Positions 45,669 to 54,304 of a DNA stretch of 64,000 nucleotides are shown here, piece after piece. Every line of letters begins with the position of its first letter. Position 1 is the stretch's first letter. The translations under genes and the position numbers were made by a program. The stretch spans positions 2,170,001 through 2,234,000 of the forward strand of contig NZ_VFMS01000001.1 of NCBI RefSeq assembly GCF_006715165.1, read 5' to 3'. This stretch comes from Arthrobacter sp. SLBN-122 (GTDB taxonomy: Bacteria; Actinomycetota; Actinomycetes; Actinomycetales; Micrococcaceae). The notes below the pieces were generated by a model. That model made no database searches, was not told the origin of the DNA, and saw nothing but the letters and a program-made list of their open reading frames with translations.

Positions 45669-47792
45669 ATGTCTAACTTGGAACCGGCGATCCCGGATGA
45701 GCAACCACAGACCCCATTCCACGACCTCGACCACTACCTGTCCATCCCGCGGGTAAGCGGCCTGGCCCTGAGCCCTGACGGTTCTCGGCTGGTCACTACT
45801 GTCAGCACCCTGAACGGCAAGGGCACCGAGTTTGCCACCGCGCTGTGGGAGCTTGACCCGGCCGGGCAGAAGCACGCACGGCGCATTACCCGCAGCGCCA
45901 AGGGCGAGGCCGGCGCAGCGTTCGCCGCCAACGGCGACGTCTACTTCACATCCGCGCGTCCGGACCCCGACAGCCCCGACGAAGAGCCGGTGAACGCACT
46001 GTGGCTGCTTCCGGCCGACGGCGGGGAAGCCCGCGTGGTCCTCAGCCGGCCCGGCGGCGTCAGCAAAGTGTTTACGGCCAGGGACGCCGATGCCGCGTTT
46101 GTGACGGCCGAGGTACTTGCAGGGTCAGCAGACGAGGAGGACGACGCCGAGCGGCGCAAGGCGCGCAAGGACAGGAAGGTCTCGACCATCCTGCACAGCG
46201 AATACCCGGTCCGCTACTGGGACGCGGACCTGGGCCCGGGCCAGCCGCGGATCTTTGCGGTGGAGGAGGGGGAGGACAAGGGGCCGGACAAGCCGGGAAC
46301 CGTTGATGCCACCGCTCCTTTGCTCCTGCGCAACCTGACACCTGATGCCGGGCCGCGGCTGCGGGAAGCGGAGGCGGTGGTCAGTCCTGACGGCAAGACG
46401 ATCTACAGCAGCTACACCAAGCCATTGGCCAAAGCGGACAGCCGCTCCATCCTGGTGGCGGTGGATGTTGCATCCGGCGGCATGAAAGTGCTGGTGGACC
46501 AGGAGGGAATGAGTTACTTCCCGGGCCCCGTCAGTCCGGACGGCCGCAGCCTGGTGGTGGTCAGCGAAAGCGACTCCACCCCGCAGCAGGCCCCCGAAAT
46601 CAAAATGCACCTGCTGGACGTCTCCGGCGCTGCCGCCGGCGAAGCCGCGGGCCTGCAGCCACTGGCCCACGACTGGGACCGCTGGCCCAAGCCCGCAGGG
46701 TGGTTCCCGGACGGCTCCGCCATCCTCGTCACAGCGGACGACGACGGCGCGTCGCCGGTCTTCCGGGTCAGCGTTCCGTCGGCTGCCGCTGAGGTGGGCG
46801 TCACCCGGGTGACGCAGGACGCTGCGGCCTACGCCGACGTCGTTATTTCACCTGAGGGGCGACACGCGTATGCCCTGCGCAGCTCCTATGAATTTCCTGC
46901 CGAAGCTGTACGGATCGACCTGTCCACGGGGGAAACCACGCGCCTGCCTGCTCCGGCTGAACGCCCGGACTGCCCGGGGCGCCTGGAACGCATCGCCGCA
47001 ACCGCGGCCGACGGGTCCCGGGTGCCCGCCTACCTGGCGCTGCCGGAGGGTGCCTCCGCGGATAACCCGGCCCCGCTGCTCCTGTGGATCCACGGCGGTC
47101 CGCTGGGATCCTGGAACGCCTGGACGTGGCGCTGGAACCCGTGGCTTCTGACGGCCAGGGGATACGCGGTGCTGCTGCCGGATCCTGCCTTGTCCACCGG
47201 CTACGGCCAGTCGTACATTCAGCGGGGCTGGGGCTCGTGGGGGAAAGCGCCGTTCACCGATTTGATGGCCGTAACTGATGCGGCCGTGGAGCGGGCGGAC
47301 ATCGACGAGTCCCGGACTGCGGCGATGGGCGGTTCCTTTGGCGGCTATATGGCCAACTGGGTGGCAGGCAACACGGACCGGTTCAAGGCGGTGGTCACCC
47401 ATGCCAGCCTGTGGGCCCTTGACCAGTTCGGGCCCACCACGGACGCCTCCCAGTACTGGCTGAAGGAAATGACCGCGGAGATGGCGCTTGAGAACTCGCC
47501 ACACCTTCATGCGGAGAACATCAGCACGCCCATGCTGGTAATCCACGGCGACAAGGACTACAGGGTGCCCATTGGCGAGGGCCTGCGGCTCTGGTACGAA
47601 CTGCTGTCCAAGTCCCGGCTCGCGGCGGACCAGGATGGGCAGACGCCCCACCGGTTCCTGTACTTCCCGGACGAAAACCACTGGGTCCTCCAACCGCAGC
47701 ACGCCAAGGTCTGGTACCGGGTGGTGGAGTGGTTCCTGGCAAAGAATGTCCTGGGCAAGGACATTGAACTACCCGCTGAACTCGGACTGTAG
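45669..47792 (+). CDS. S9 family serine peptidase (prolyl oligopeptidase type)
   Basis: 707 residues. The N-terminal half is a WD40/beta-propeller-like region (SGLALSPDGSRLVTTVSTL; FPGPVSPDGRSLVVVSESD). The C-terminal half is an alpha/beta hydrolase with LLLWIHGGPLGSWNAWTWRWNP, nucleophile elbow AMGGSFGGYMANWVAG, acid MLVIHGDKDYRVPIGEG and histidine FPDENHWVLQ. This fits acylaminoacyl-peptidase/dipeptidyl-peptidase members of family S9. No signal peptide is seen, so it is probably cytoplasmic and trims oligopeptides. ATG 45669 is preceded by TTGAAT seven bases upstream. It stands alone. Confidence 0.92.
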   Translation: MSNLEPAIPDEQPQTPFHDLDHYLSIPRVSGLALSPDGSRLVTTVSTLNGKGTEFATALWELDPAGQKHARRITRSAKGEAGAAFAANGDVYFTSARPDPDSPDEEPVNALWLLPADGGEARVVLSRPGGVSKVFTARDADAAFVTAEVLAGSADEEDDAERRKARKDRKVSTILHSEYPVRYWDADLGPGQPRIFAVEEGEDKGPDKPGTVDATAPLLLRNLTPDAGPRLREAEAVVSPDGKTIYSSYTKPLAKADSRSILVAVDVASGGMKVLVDQEGMSYFPGPVSPDGRSLVVVSESDSTPQQAPEIKMHLLDVSGAAAGEAAGLQPLAHDWDRWPKPAGWFPDGSAILVTADDDGASPVFRVSVPSAAAEVGVTRVTQDAAAYADVVISPEGRHAYALRSSYEFPAEAVRIDLSTGETTRLPAPAERPDCPGRLERIAATAADGSRVPAYLALPEGASADNPAPLLLWIHGGPLGSWNAWTWRWNPWLLTARGYAVLLPDPALSTGYGQSYIQRGWGSWGKAPFTDLMAVTDAAVERADIDESRTAAMGGSFGGYMANWVAGNTDRFKAVVTHASLWALDQFGPTTDASQYWLKEMTAEMALENSPHLHAENISTPMLVIHGDKDYRVPIGEGLRLWYELLSKSRLAADQDGQTPHRFLYFPDENHWVLQPQHAKVWYRVVEWFLAKNVLGKDIELPAELGL

Positions 47793-47896
47793 CTGGCTGG
47801 CTTCGCGCCGTCGGCCGAGGCAAATGACGCCGGTACCGGAACGCCCCAACCCCGTCCGTAACCAGCAGCAGCCGTTGTGCCTCGTAGGATGGCTGT

Positions 47897-48406
47897 GTGA
47901 CCGACTCCTTCCACATCCGCCCAGCACGCACCAGCGACGTCCCCGCCATCAAGAAACTGGTAGCGCCCCTGGCAGAGGAGCGCATCCTGATGGCAAAGGA
48001 GACGGTGGCGTACTACGAAAGCCTGCAGGAGTTCCGTATTGCCGAGTCCAGCGACGGCGAGATGATCGGCTGCGGCGCCCTCCACGTGATGTGGGAGGAC
48101 CTCGCGGAAATCCGCACCCTTGCATCTTCCGGTGAATGGCGCGGCAAGGGGGTGGGGCACGTCCTGGTGGAAAGCCTGCTGGAGGAGGCCCGTGCCCTTG
48201 GGGTTGCCAGGGTCTTCTGCCTCACGTTCGAGGTGGACTTCTTCAAGCGCCACGGCTTCGAGGTGATGGCGGACCAGTCGGCGGTGGACCCGGAAGTGTA
48301 CTCGGAGCTGCTGCGCTCCCATGACGAAGGCGTGGCCGAATTCCTGGACCTCGCACGCGTCAAGCCCAACACCCTGGGCAACACCCGGATGATCCGCACC
48401 CTCTAA
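47897..48406 (+). CDS. argA: Amino-acid N-acetyltransferase (short ArgA-type GNAT)
   Basis: 169 residues of the GNAT fold. IRPARTSDVPAIKKLVAPLAEERILMAKE at the start and GSWRGKG-like EWRGKGVGHVLVESLLEEAR for acetyl-CoA binding match the stand-alone actinobacterial N-acetylglutamate synthases (as in Mycobacterium tuberculosis Rv2747), which feed arginine synthesis. RVFCLTFEVDFFKRHGFEVM is typical of that group. The GTG start is exactly six bases after TAGGAT (47885-47890), predicting a leaderless mRNA. No other arg genes are nearby, as usual for this enzyme. Confidence 0.85.
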   Translation: MTDSFHIRPARTSDVPAIKKLVAPLAEERILMAKETVAYYESLQEFRIAESSDGEMIGCGALHVMWEDLAEIRTLASSGEWRGKGVGHVLVESLLEEARALGVARVFCLTFEVDFFKRHGFEVMADQSAVDPEVYSELLRSHDEGVAEFLDLARVKPNTLGNTRMIRTL

Positions 48407-48496
48407 GTCCCTGCGCAGCTGCTCTGCGCACTCCCATCTTGTTTTACTCGATTTGATGGATAAACTGTTGACGGCCGATATGTGGGGGGCCTCAGG

Positions 48497-48526
48497 AAAG
48501 GGACAGTCATTGGGGGCTGTCCCTTT
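48497..48526 (+). terminator. Hairpin between argA and the dha operon
   Basis: AAAGGGACAG (48497-48506) and CTGTCCCTTT (48517-48526) form a perfect 10-bp stem with a 10-base loop, about 90 bases after the acetyltransferase stop. The remaining intergenic sequence up to 48655 holds TAGGGT near 48610, a possible -10 for dhaK. Confidence 0.65.
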
Positions 48527-48655
48527 GCTGCGTCCGGGGGCGGCGGGCCAGGGGAGCGGCCGGCAAACCGGGGCAGAAGGAATCTACCGCCACCTGCGAT
48601 GACGGTAGTAGGGTCGAAAAACACATCCTTCAGGAGCACAGCCAGGAGCAACGCC

Positions 48656-49657
48656 GTGAAGAAACTCATCAATGATCCAAAATCCGTTGTCCAGGAAGCT
48701 GTCCAGGGCTTTGGCCTGGCCCACGCCGGACTGGTCGCGGTCAGTGAAGACCCCATCTACATCACGCGCAAGGACGCGCCGGTGGCAGGCAAGGTGGGGC
48801 TGGTTTCCGGTGGCGGCAGCGGCCACGAGCCGCTGCATGCCGGCTACGTCGGGCAGGGAATGCTCGACGCCGCGGTGCCGGGGGCGGTGTTCACCTCACC
48901 GACGCCGGACCAGATCCTTCCCGCCACCCTGGCAGTCAACTCAGGTGCCGGCGTCGTCCATATCGTCAAGAACTACACCGGCGACGTCCTGAACTTCGAG
49001 ACAGCAGCGGAACTGGCCGAGGCAGAGGGCGTGAGCGTCCGCACCGTGCTGGTCAATGACGACGTCGCGGTGGAGGACTCCCTCTACACGGCCGGCCGCC
49101 GCGGGGTGGGCGGCACTGTGCTGGTGGAGAAGATCGCGGGGGCAGCGGCGGAGCGCGGTGACGACCTGGACTCGGTCGCTGCCATCGGCGAACGGGTCAA
49201 CGCCAATGTCAGGACCATGGGCGTGGCCCTGTCCGCCTGCACCGTTCCGCACGCTGGCACGCCGAGTTTCGACCTGGCCGAGGATGAAATCGAGATCGGC
49301 ATTGGGATCCATGGCGAGCCGGGCAGGCACCGCATTCCGATGGAGAGCGCGGACGGCATCACCAACCGCCTGCTGGAACCGGTCCTGGCGGATTTGAAGA
49401 TCAGCTCCGGGGACAAGGTGCTGCTGTTCGTCAACGGCATGGGCGGCACCCCGTTGAGCGAGCTGTACATCGTGTACCGGCGGGCCGTGCAGGTGCTCGC
49501 CGACGCAGGTGCCGCAGTGGAGCGGTCGCTGGTGGGCAACTACATCACGGCGCTGGAGATGCAGGGGTGCTCCATATCGGTCCTCCGGCTCGACGACGAG
49601 CTCACCGAGCTGTGGGACGCACCGGTCCACACCGCCGCGCTGCGCTGGGGCGTGTGA
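48656..49657 (+). CDS. dhaK: Dihydroxyacetone kinase subunit DhaK
   Basis: 333 residues; binds dihydroxyacetone covalently through a histidine and passes phosphate from DhaL. It starts [19 protein letters not shown] (from GTG 48656, AGGAG seven bases upstream). It has [48 protein letters not shown] and the hemiaminal histidine region [15 protein letters not shown]. It overlaps dhaL by four bases (GTGA). It is the first gene of a PTS-linked dhaKLM operon. Confidence 0.95.
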   Translation: MKKLINDPKSVVQEAVQGFGLAHAGLVAVSEDPIYITRKDAPVAGKVGLVSGGGSGHEPLHAGYVGQGMLDAAVPGAVFTSPTPDQILPATLAVNSGAGVVHIVKNYTGDVLNFETAAELAEAEGVSVRTVLVNDDVAVEDSLYTAGRRGVGGTVLVEKIAGAAAERGDDLDSVAAIGERVNANVRTMGVALSACTVPHAGTPSFDLAEDEIEIGIGIHGEPGRHRIPMESADGITNRLLEPVLADLKISSGDKVLLFVNGMGGTPLSELYIVYRRAVQVLADAGAAVERSLVGNYITALEMQGCSISVLRLDDELTELWDAPVHTAALRWGV

Positions 49658-50292
49658 CTGTGGTCCTGGACGTCAACTGGGCCGTAAAATGGCTGACCCT
49701 TTGCGCACAGGCCATGGCTGAACACCGTGTCGAGCTGATCGAACTGGACCGTGCCATCGGGGACTCGGACCACGGCGAAAACATGGACCGCGGCTTCCAG
49801 GCCGTCCTGGCGAAGCTCGGTGAAGCCACGCCGGAGACCCCCGGCGCGGCCCTGAAGATGACCGCCATGACGCTGATGTCCAAAGTAGGGGGTGCCGCCG
49901 GGCCCCTTTACGGCACGGCGTTCCTTCGCGCCGCCACTGCCCTGGGTGATGCCGCTGAGATCGATCCGGGAGCCTGGGCCGGTGCCCTGGCCGCGGCCAG
50001 GGACGGGATCGTGGCGCGAGGGAAGGCGGAGCCGGGCGACAAGACGATGGTGGATGCGTGGACGCCGGCGGTGGATGCTGCGCGAGCCGCTGCGGACGGG
50101 GACGGCACGGACGTCCTGAGTGTCCTGGTGGCAGCCGCGGAGGCTGCCGAAGCCGGGGCGGTGGCCACCGATCCGCTCATCGCACGGAAAGGCCGGGCCA
50201 GCTATCTTGGCGAACGAAGTGCCGGTCACCGGGATCCCGGAGCTGTCTCCAGTGCCTTGATCCTGCGCGCTGCCGTTGGGGCAGCTGCGTGA
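49654..50292 (+). CDS. dhaL: Dihydroxyacetone kinase subunit DhaL
   Basis: 212 residues; carries ADP as a bound cofactor that is rephosphorylated by DhaM, and phosphorylates DHA on DhaK. Metal-binding aspartates are in [20 protein letters not shown]; phosphate loops are [23 protein letters not shown] and [34 protein letters not shown] closes the barrel. GTG 49654 overlaps dhaK; the stop overlaps dhaM. Confidence 0.95.
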   Translation: MTVVLDVNWAVKWLTLCAQAMAEHRVELIELDRAIGDSDHGENMDRGFQAVLAKLGEATPETPGAALKMTAMTLMSKVGGAAGPLYGTAFLRAATALGDAAEIDPGAWAGALAAARDGIVARGKAEPGDKTMVDAWTPAVDAARAAADGDGTDVLSVLVAAAEAAEAGAVATDPLIARKGRASYLGERSAGHRDPGAVSSALILRAAVGAAA

Positions 50293-51035
50293 CCGTAAGC
50301 ATCGTGGTGGTCTCCCACAGCGAAAAAATTGCCGACGGCGCCGTGGAGCTTGCCGCGCAAATGGCGCCCGACGTGATGATCCTGGCCGCCGGCGGCACCG
50401 ACGACGGCAGGATCGGCACGAGCCTGGAGAAGGTCCTTGCCGCCCTTGAACGGGCCGGCGGACAGACGGGCGGGGACCAGGCCGGCACAGACCAGGCTGC
50501 CGCGAAGCCCGGCGGGAACGGCACCGTGGTCCTGACGGACCTCGGGTCGGCGGTGATGACGGCCGAATCGGCGCTGGAGTTCCTGGCGAATCCCGCCGGC
50601 GTACTTCTCGCCGATGCCCCCCTGGTGGAAGGCCTGGTGGCGGCTGCCGTGGCCGCGCAGGGCGGAGCTGATGTCCAGGCGGTCCGGGAGGCGGCCGAGG
50701 CGGCGGCTGGCCCGCCCCGCCAGCCGGAACCCGGGCGCACGGAAGGAAGGGACGCGGGACCTGTCAGCAGCGCCTCACCCGATTGCACCGGCGATTTCGA
50801 GCTGGTTAACCAGGCCGGGATGCACGCCCGTCCTGCCGCGAAAGTGGCAGGAGGACTGGCGTCCCTTGATGCCGAGGTCACCATCAATGGGGTGGACGGC
50901 GCGTCCATGACGGGGCTGATGACCCTCGGCGCGGGCAAGGGCACTGTGCTGCACGTGGAAGCCTGGGGCGCGGATGCGGAACGTGCAGTGGAGTACGTCG
51001 GCGGGCTGGTGCAGGCGGGCTTCGGCGAGCCCTAA
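50289..51035 (+). CDS. dhaM: PTS-dependent DHA phosphotransferase DhaM with fused HPr domain
   Basis: 248 residues. The N-terminal EIIA-Man-like domain ([25 protein letters not shown], histidine in SHSE region; GTVVLTDLGSAVMTAESAL) accepts phosphate. An Ala/Gly/Pro-rich linker of about 35 residues follows. The C-terminal HPr domain (about 165-248) has the phospho-histidine in NQAGMHARPAAKVAGG and VDGASMTGLMTLGAG. The E. coli form also carries a partial Enzyme I domain; that is missing here, so this version depends on a general Enzyme I encoded elsewhere. Confidence 0.93.
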   Translation: MTVSIVVVSHSEKIADGAVELAAQMAPDVMILAAGGTDDGRIGTSLEKVLAALERAGGQTGGDQAGTDQAAAKPGGNGTVVLTDLGSAVMTAESALEFLANPAGVLLADAPLVEGLVAAAVAAQGGADVQAVREAAEAAAGPPRQPEPGRTEGRDAGPVSSASPDCTGDFELVNQAGMHARPAAKVAGGLASLDAEVTINGVDGASMTGLMTLGAGKGTVLHVEAWGADAERAVEYVGGLVQAGFGEP

Positions 51036-51071
51036 GCCTCGTGGCGCACTCCTGCGAATAAGCTCGATGCC

Positions 51072-51245
51072 ATGGAACGGCCGCTTGCAGAGAACTCCCA
51101 GGAAATCGAAGTGCTGGACGGCCAAATCTCCGTAGACGAACTGCTGGCCGAACTCGGCTTCAACTGGAGCGCTGAACCCGTGGGCGGCGATGAGGAACCC
51201 GGAACCACCGGGGGCGAAACCTTCACCCAGCCGGCGCTGTTCTAG
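51072..51245 (+). CDS. Small acidic hypothetical protein (57 aa)
   Basis: 57 residues starting MERPLAENSQEIEVLDGQIS and continuing VDELLAELGFNWSAEP, with a Gly/Glu/Thr-rich C-terminus ending FTQPALF. It is very acidic and has no membrane segment. ATG 51072 lies seven bases after TAAGCT, so a leaderless transcript is likely; no Shine-Dalgarno is seen. It sits 36 bases downstream of dhaM on the same strand and converges with a lipoprotein gene. I recognise no family. Confidence 0.5.
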   Translation: MERPLAENSQEIEVLDGQISVDELLAELGFNWSAEPVGGDEEPGTTGGETFTQPALF

Positions 51246-51258
51246 CCCACTCCCAATG

Positions 51259-51759
51259 TCAAGGCCGGGCTTGTTGGTGCAGCCCGGCGTCGTCCAAAAT
51301 CACCGACGCTGACAGGACCCTCCCGCACTGCTCACCGAAGGGGTACGCCGCCTGCGGCCGGAATTCCAGGCTGCGAACCGGGAGAGCAGTTCCGTCCGGG
51401 GCGGTGGAGGAAACGGTCACGGCCAGAGGTGATTCGCTCAGGGCGTCCAGCATCAGCACGCCAACTTTGGTGCCGTCCGGCGAGGCAGTGGCCGAACAGG
51501 CGCCTTCCGGGTTGCACCCCGAATCCACCGAAGTACTGCCCAGGCGGAGCTCGACGTCGGCCTCCTTGCAGGTGCCGTCCTGGCAGGCCCGTACGTGCAG
51601 CGACTCCACCTTCGGCGCATAACCGGCGTTAACGGTCACGGAGACAGCGGTGGCCTGCGCGATAGCCGGGCAGGCGCTCCCGGGGGAATCGCAGGCGGAT
51701 ACAAAGGCGGACAGGAGCGCCGCCGTCGATAACACCAGGAGCCGCCCGGGCTTGTGCAT
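51259..51759 (-). CDS. Putative lipoprotein
   Basis: 166 residues with an N-terminal signal (MHKPGRLLVLSTAALLSAF) and a lipobox-like VSAC, placing the lipidated cysteine near residue 23. The mature part has several cysteines (CPAIAQ, RACQDGTCKEAD, CNPEGACSATA, EQCGRV), suggesting disulphides, and a beta-rich character. No enzymatic motif is seen. The ATG at 51759 is exactly six bases after TAGCCT (minus strand), another leaderless candidate. Function unknown. Confidence 0.7.
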   Translation of the reverse strand: MHKPGRLLVLSTAALLSAFVSACDSPGSACPAIAQATAVSVTVNAGYAPKVESLHVRACQDGTCKEADVELRLGSTSVDSGCNPEGACSATASPDGTKVGVLMLDALSESPLAVTVSSTAPDGTALPVRSLEFRPQAAYPFGEQCGRVLSASVILDDAGLHQQARP

Positions 51760-51834
51760 GCCTTCAGGCTACGTCGGGTGGGCGCGCAGCGGGCCGGCGG
51801 GCGCCAATTGGAGGCAGCATTGTTATGCCCCGCC

Positions 51835-52266
51835 CTAACCCATCGGGAAGATACTGATGAACCAGAACAGTGCCAGGGCAAAGACCGCGAAAAACGCAAT
51901 CAGGCAGCCGGCGGCGGTGCGCGGCTCTGAGGAAACCTGGAGGGATTCATTGGGGTTCTGCGGGTTGTATGACACCTCGATCAGCGACCCCGGCACCGGC
52001 TGTTCCACCCCGGAGATCTCGGATTTCCCCATGAAAAGGGTGCCCTGCGGATCGGTGAACTGGTAGGTGGGGTAGTGGCGGAGGTTCCGGTTGGAGCCGC
52101 CAACGCCGCTGGTCCAGCCGGTGGTGCTCCCGGTGACGGTCGCCTGGACCTTGGGCCAGGCCGCCATCATCCGTTCCCGGCGCCTGGTCCTGCGGACTGC
52201 ACGGACCAGCGAAAGAATCACGGCGGCAACGAACAAGGCCCACACGATGTACAAGATGATTTTCAT
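51835..52266 (-). CDS. DUF3592 membrane protein
   Basis: 143 residues with membrane segments at both ends (about 3-22 and 119-140) and a basic stretch RAVRRTRRRERM. Between them is an extracytoplasmic or cytoplasmic beta domain with the DUF3592 pattern: WPKVQATVTGS, HYPTYQFTDPQG, PGSLIEVSYNPQNPNES. Function unknown. GGGGAAGCC just before ATG 52266 is its Shine-Dalgarno region. It lies between the lipoprotein and mutY genes, all on the minus strand. Confidence 0.8.
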   Translation of the reverse strand: MKIILYIVWALFVAAVILSLVRAVRRTRRRERMMAAWPKVQATVTGSTTGWTSGVGGSNRNLRHYPTYQFTDPQGTLFMGKSEISGVEQPVPGSLIEVSYNPQNPNESLQVSSEPRTAAGCLIAFFAVFALALFWFISIFPMG

Positions 52267-52338
52267 GGCTTCCCCCGGTTCCGGTCACCAAGAAGTATGC
52301 CACTCCCGGCATGTGCCCGTGCCCGTGCCAGAGGCGGG

Positions 52339-53259
52339 TCAGGCGGGGAGCCGGTAGCCGCCGTCGTGCATCTCCGCCAGGCCGTCCGCCAGCAGCCCCG
52401 CCAGTGCCCGCTCAAGCTGCTCAGGGGCGGTGTTGAGCCGGTGCAGCGCCGCAAGGGGCACGCCGATTCCTTCGGGTGCATAACCAAGATCGGCGGGCTC
52501 GCGCTGGAACATGTCCGGCGGCACGGGGGTTTCGGCCAGCCGCAGCACGGCCAGCACGGCGCCGCGGACCTGGCGGTCTGTGCCGTGCCACGCCTGGCCC
52601 TTGGGAACGTACGACGGCGGGGGCTCACCCGCAGCGAGCCAGGCGCAGGAGCCCTGCACCGGGCAGGCAGCGCACTTGGGGGCCCGTGCCGTGCACACCA
52701 GCGCCCCCAGTTCCATGACCGCAGCGTTCCAGCGCACGGAGGTTTCGTCGTCGTCCGGCAACAGGGCGGCGGCCAGCCGCATCTCCGCCGCGGTCAGCGT
52801 GGGGGCGGGAAGCGCGACGCCGGAGACCAGGCGGGCGTGCACCCGCCGGATGTTGGTGTCCACCACAGTTTCGCGCCGGCCGTACGCGAAGGCGGCCACC
52901 GCCGCGGCCGTGTAGCTGCCCACCCCGGGCAAGGCCAGCAGCTCCGTGTAGGTATCCGGGACCTTGCCGGCGTGGTCCTGGACAATGGCGGTGGCTGCGG
53001 CATGCAGCCGGAGGGCCCGACGGGGGTACCCGAGCCGTCCCCACGAACGGACCGCTTCGCCTGCCGGTTCGCCCGCCAGGCCGGCCGGTGTGGGCCAGCG
53101 CTTGAGCCATTCGTGCCAGACGGGGAGGACCCGGACCACCGGGGTTTGCTGCAGCATGATTTCGCTGACCAGCACGCCCCAGGGGGAGCAGTGGGGTTCG
53201 CGCCAGGGCAGGTCGCGGGCGATTCCGGCGAACCAGGAGTTGATCCGGTGGTGGAGCAT
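52339..53259 (-). CDS. mutY: A/G-specific adenine DNA glycosylase
   Basis: 306 residues removing adenine mispaired with 8-oxoguanine. Catalytic glutamate is in WGVLVSEIMLQQTPV; the helix-hairpin-helix is LPGVGSYTAAAVAAFAYG followed by the catalytic aspartate VVDTNIRRV; and the [4Fe-4S] cysteines are C-x6-C-x2-C-x5-C in CTARAPKCAACPVQGSC. The C-terminal NUDIX-like lesion-recognition domain of E. coli MutY is largely absent; only about 75 residues follow the cluster. This is the short form I would expect in actinobacteria. ATG 53259 is the only in-frame start before an upstream open but start-less stretch. Confidence 0.92.
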   Translation of the reverse strand: MLHHRINSWFAGIARDLPWREPHCSPWGVLVSEIMLQQTPVVRVLPVWHEWLKRWPTPAGLAGEPAGEAVRSWGRLGYPRRALRLHAAATAIVQDHAGKVPDTYTELLALPGVGSYTAAAVAAFAYGRRETVVDTNIRRVHARLVSGVALPAPTLTAAEMRLAAALLPDDDETSVRWNAAVMELGALVCTARAPKCAACPVQGSCAWLAAGEPPPSYVPKGQAWHGTDRQVRGAVLAVLRLAETPVPPDMFQREPADLGYAPEGIGVPLAALHRLNTAPEQLERALAGLLADGLAEMHDGGYRLPA

Positions 53260-53450
53260 CTCAAGGTCTGCAGGGCCCGGGGGAGTGACCGCGGCGGCGG
53301 TGGAGGTTTGAGTGTCGATGCCACATACCTTAGTTGATGGGTTCAGGCGCGCTGAAAACCGGGTGTGGCCACTGCGGTGTGACCAGTGCGATCCGGGCGG
53401 CGGCGGCGTGGTGGCAGTGCAGAACCGGCGTCGTTCCCTAGCCTAGGAGG

Positions 53451-54161
53451 ATGGGCAGGCAAGGCGATTCACCAGCACGCGGCACGGCATCCGGTTCCAG
53501 CAGCGTCCGGAAGCCCAGCCCTGCTGTGTACCGCCGCCGTCGCCTGGTTGTCGGCGCTGCGCTGCTGCTGGTACTTGCGCTTGTGGTCAGCGGTTTCGCC
53601 CTTGCCGGTGCCTTCAAGGGGGGTTCGCAGCAGGCGTCCTCCACGCAGCCTTCTCCAGGGGGCACAGCCGCCCCGTCCGCCTCCGCAACTCCGTCTGCTG
53701 CCGCCACCCCTTCCGCCTCAGCGTCGGCACCCGCGTCCGCTGCGCCGTCGCCCACTGCCTCTGCAACCCCTTCCTGCAACCAGAACCAGGTGACTGTTTC
53801 AGCGTCCACTGACAAGCCCGCTTACGGGCCGGGAGAAAACCCGATGCTGACACTGAAGGTGACCAATGGCGGCAGCGTTCCCTGTGAAGTCAACATCGGA
53901 ACCTCGCAAATGGAATTCCTGGTGACCAGCGGCTCCGACCGGATCTTCTCTTCAAAGGACTGCCAGGCGTCCAGCGAGGACCTGGTGAAGGTGATTGCGC
54001 CCGGCGCCAGCGAAACCGCGAACTTCCCGTGGAACCGGAACCGCAGTGCCGAGGGCTGCAAGGCGGTGGCTGCAGCGCCTGGCGGCGGTGGCGCGTACTA
54101 CATCTTCACCGCCAAGCTGGGTTCACGTGCCAGCCCCAAGGCTGTCTTCCAGCTGAACTGA
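53451..54161 (+). CDS. Membrane-anchored exported protein, function unknown
   Basis: 236 residues. A basic N-terminus is followed by a membrane segment (about 32-54, LVVGAALLLVLALVVSGFAL) and a 45-residue Ser/Ala/Thr/Pro linker of low complexity. The extracytoplasmic domain (about 110-236) resembles DUF4232/immunoglobulin-like modules (VSASTDKPAYGPGENPMLTL; CEVNIGTSQMEFLVTSGSD). ATG 53451 has AGGAGG directly before it and also lies six bases after TAGCCT, so it may use either initiation mode. Low-complexity linkers of this type often span peptidoglycan. It converges with disA across a large palindrome. Confidence 0.7.
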   Translation: MGRQGDSPARGTASGSSSVRKPSPAVYRRRRLVVGAALLLVLALVVSGFALAGAFKGGSQQASSTQPSPGGTAAPSASATPSAAATPSASASAPASAAPSPTASATPSCNQNQVTVSASTDKPAYGPGENPMLTLKVTNGGSVPCEVNIGTSQMEFLVTSGSDRIFSSKDCQASSEDLVKVIAPGASETANFPWNRNRSAEGCKAVAAAPGGGGAYYIFTAKLGSRASPKAVFQLN

Positions 54162-54172
54162 CCCCCAACCGC

Positions 54173-54234
54173 CATCCATCGCTGAGTAACTGCCGTTTTC
54201 GGGGCTGAAAACGACATCTGCTCAGCAATCGATG
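54173..54234. terminator. 28-bp-arm palindrome between convergent genes
   Basis: Arms 54173-54200 and 54207-54234 around a 6-base loop are reverse complements at most positions (CGTTTTC/GAAAACG next to the loop, then GCTGAG/CTCAGC, then CATC/GATG at the tips). It lies between the exported-protein gene and disA, well placed to end both transcripts. The inner TTTT/AAAA pair gives a short U-run only within the stem. Confidence 0.55.
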
Positions 54235-54304
54235 AGGGGGAGGGGCGGGGGTTGCTTGATATGGGGGAAGCCTATGGGGTACGCGGGGAGGGTTTGAATC
54301 CGGT

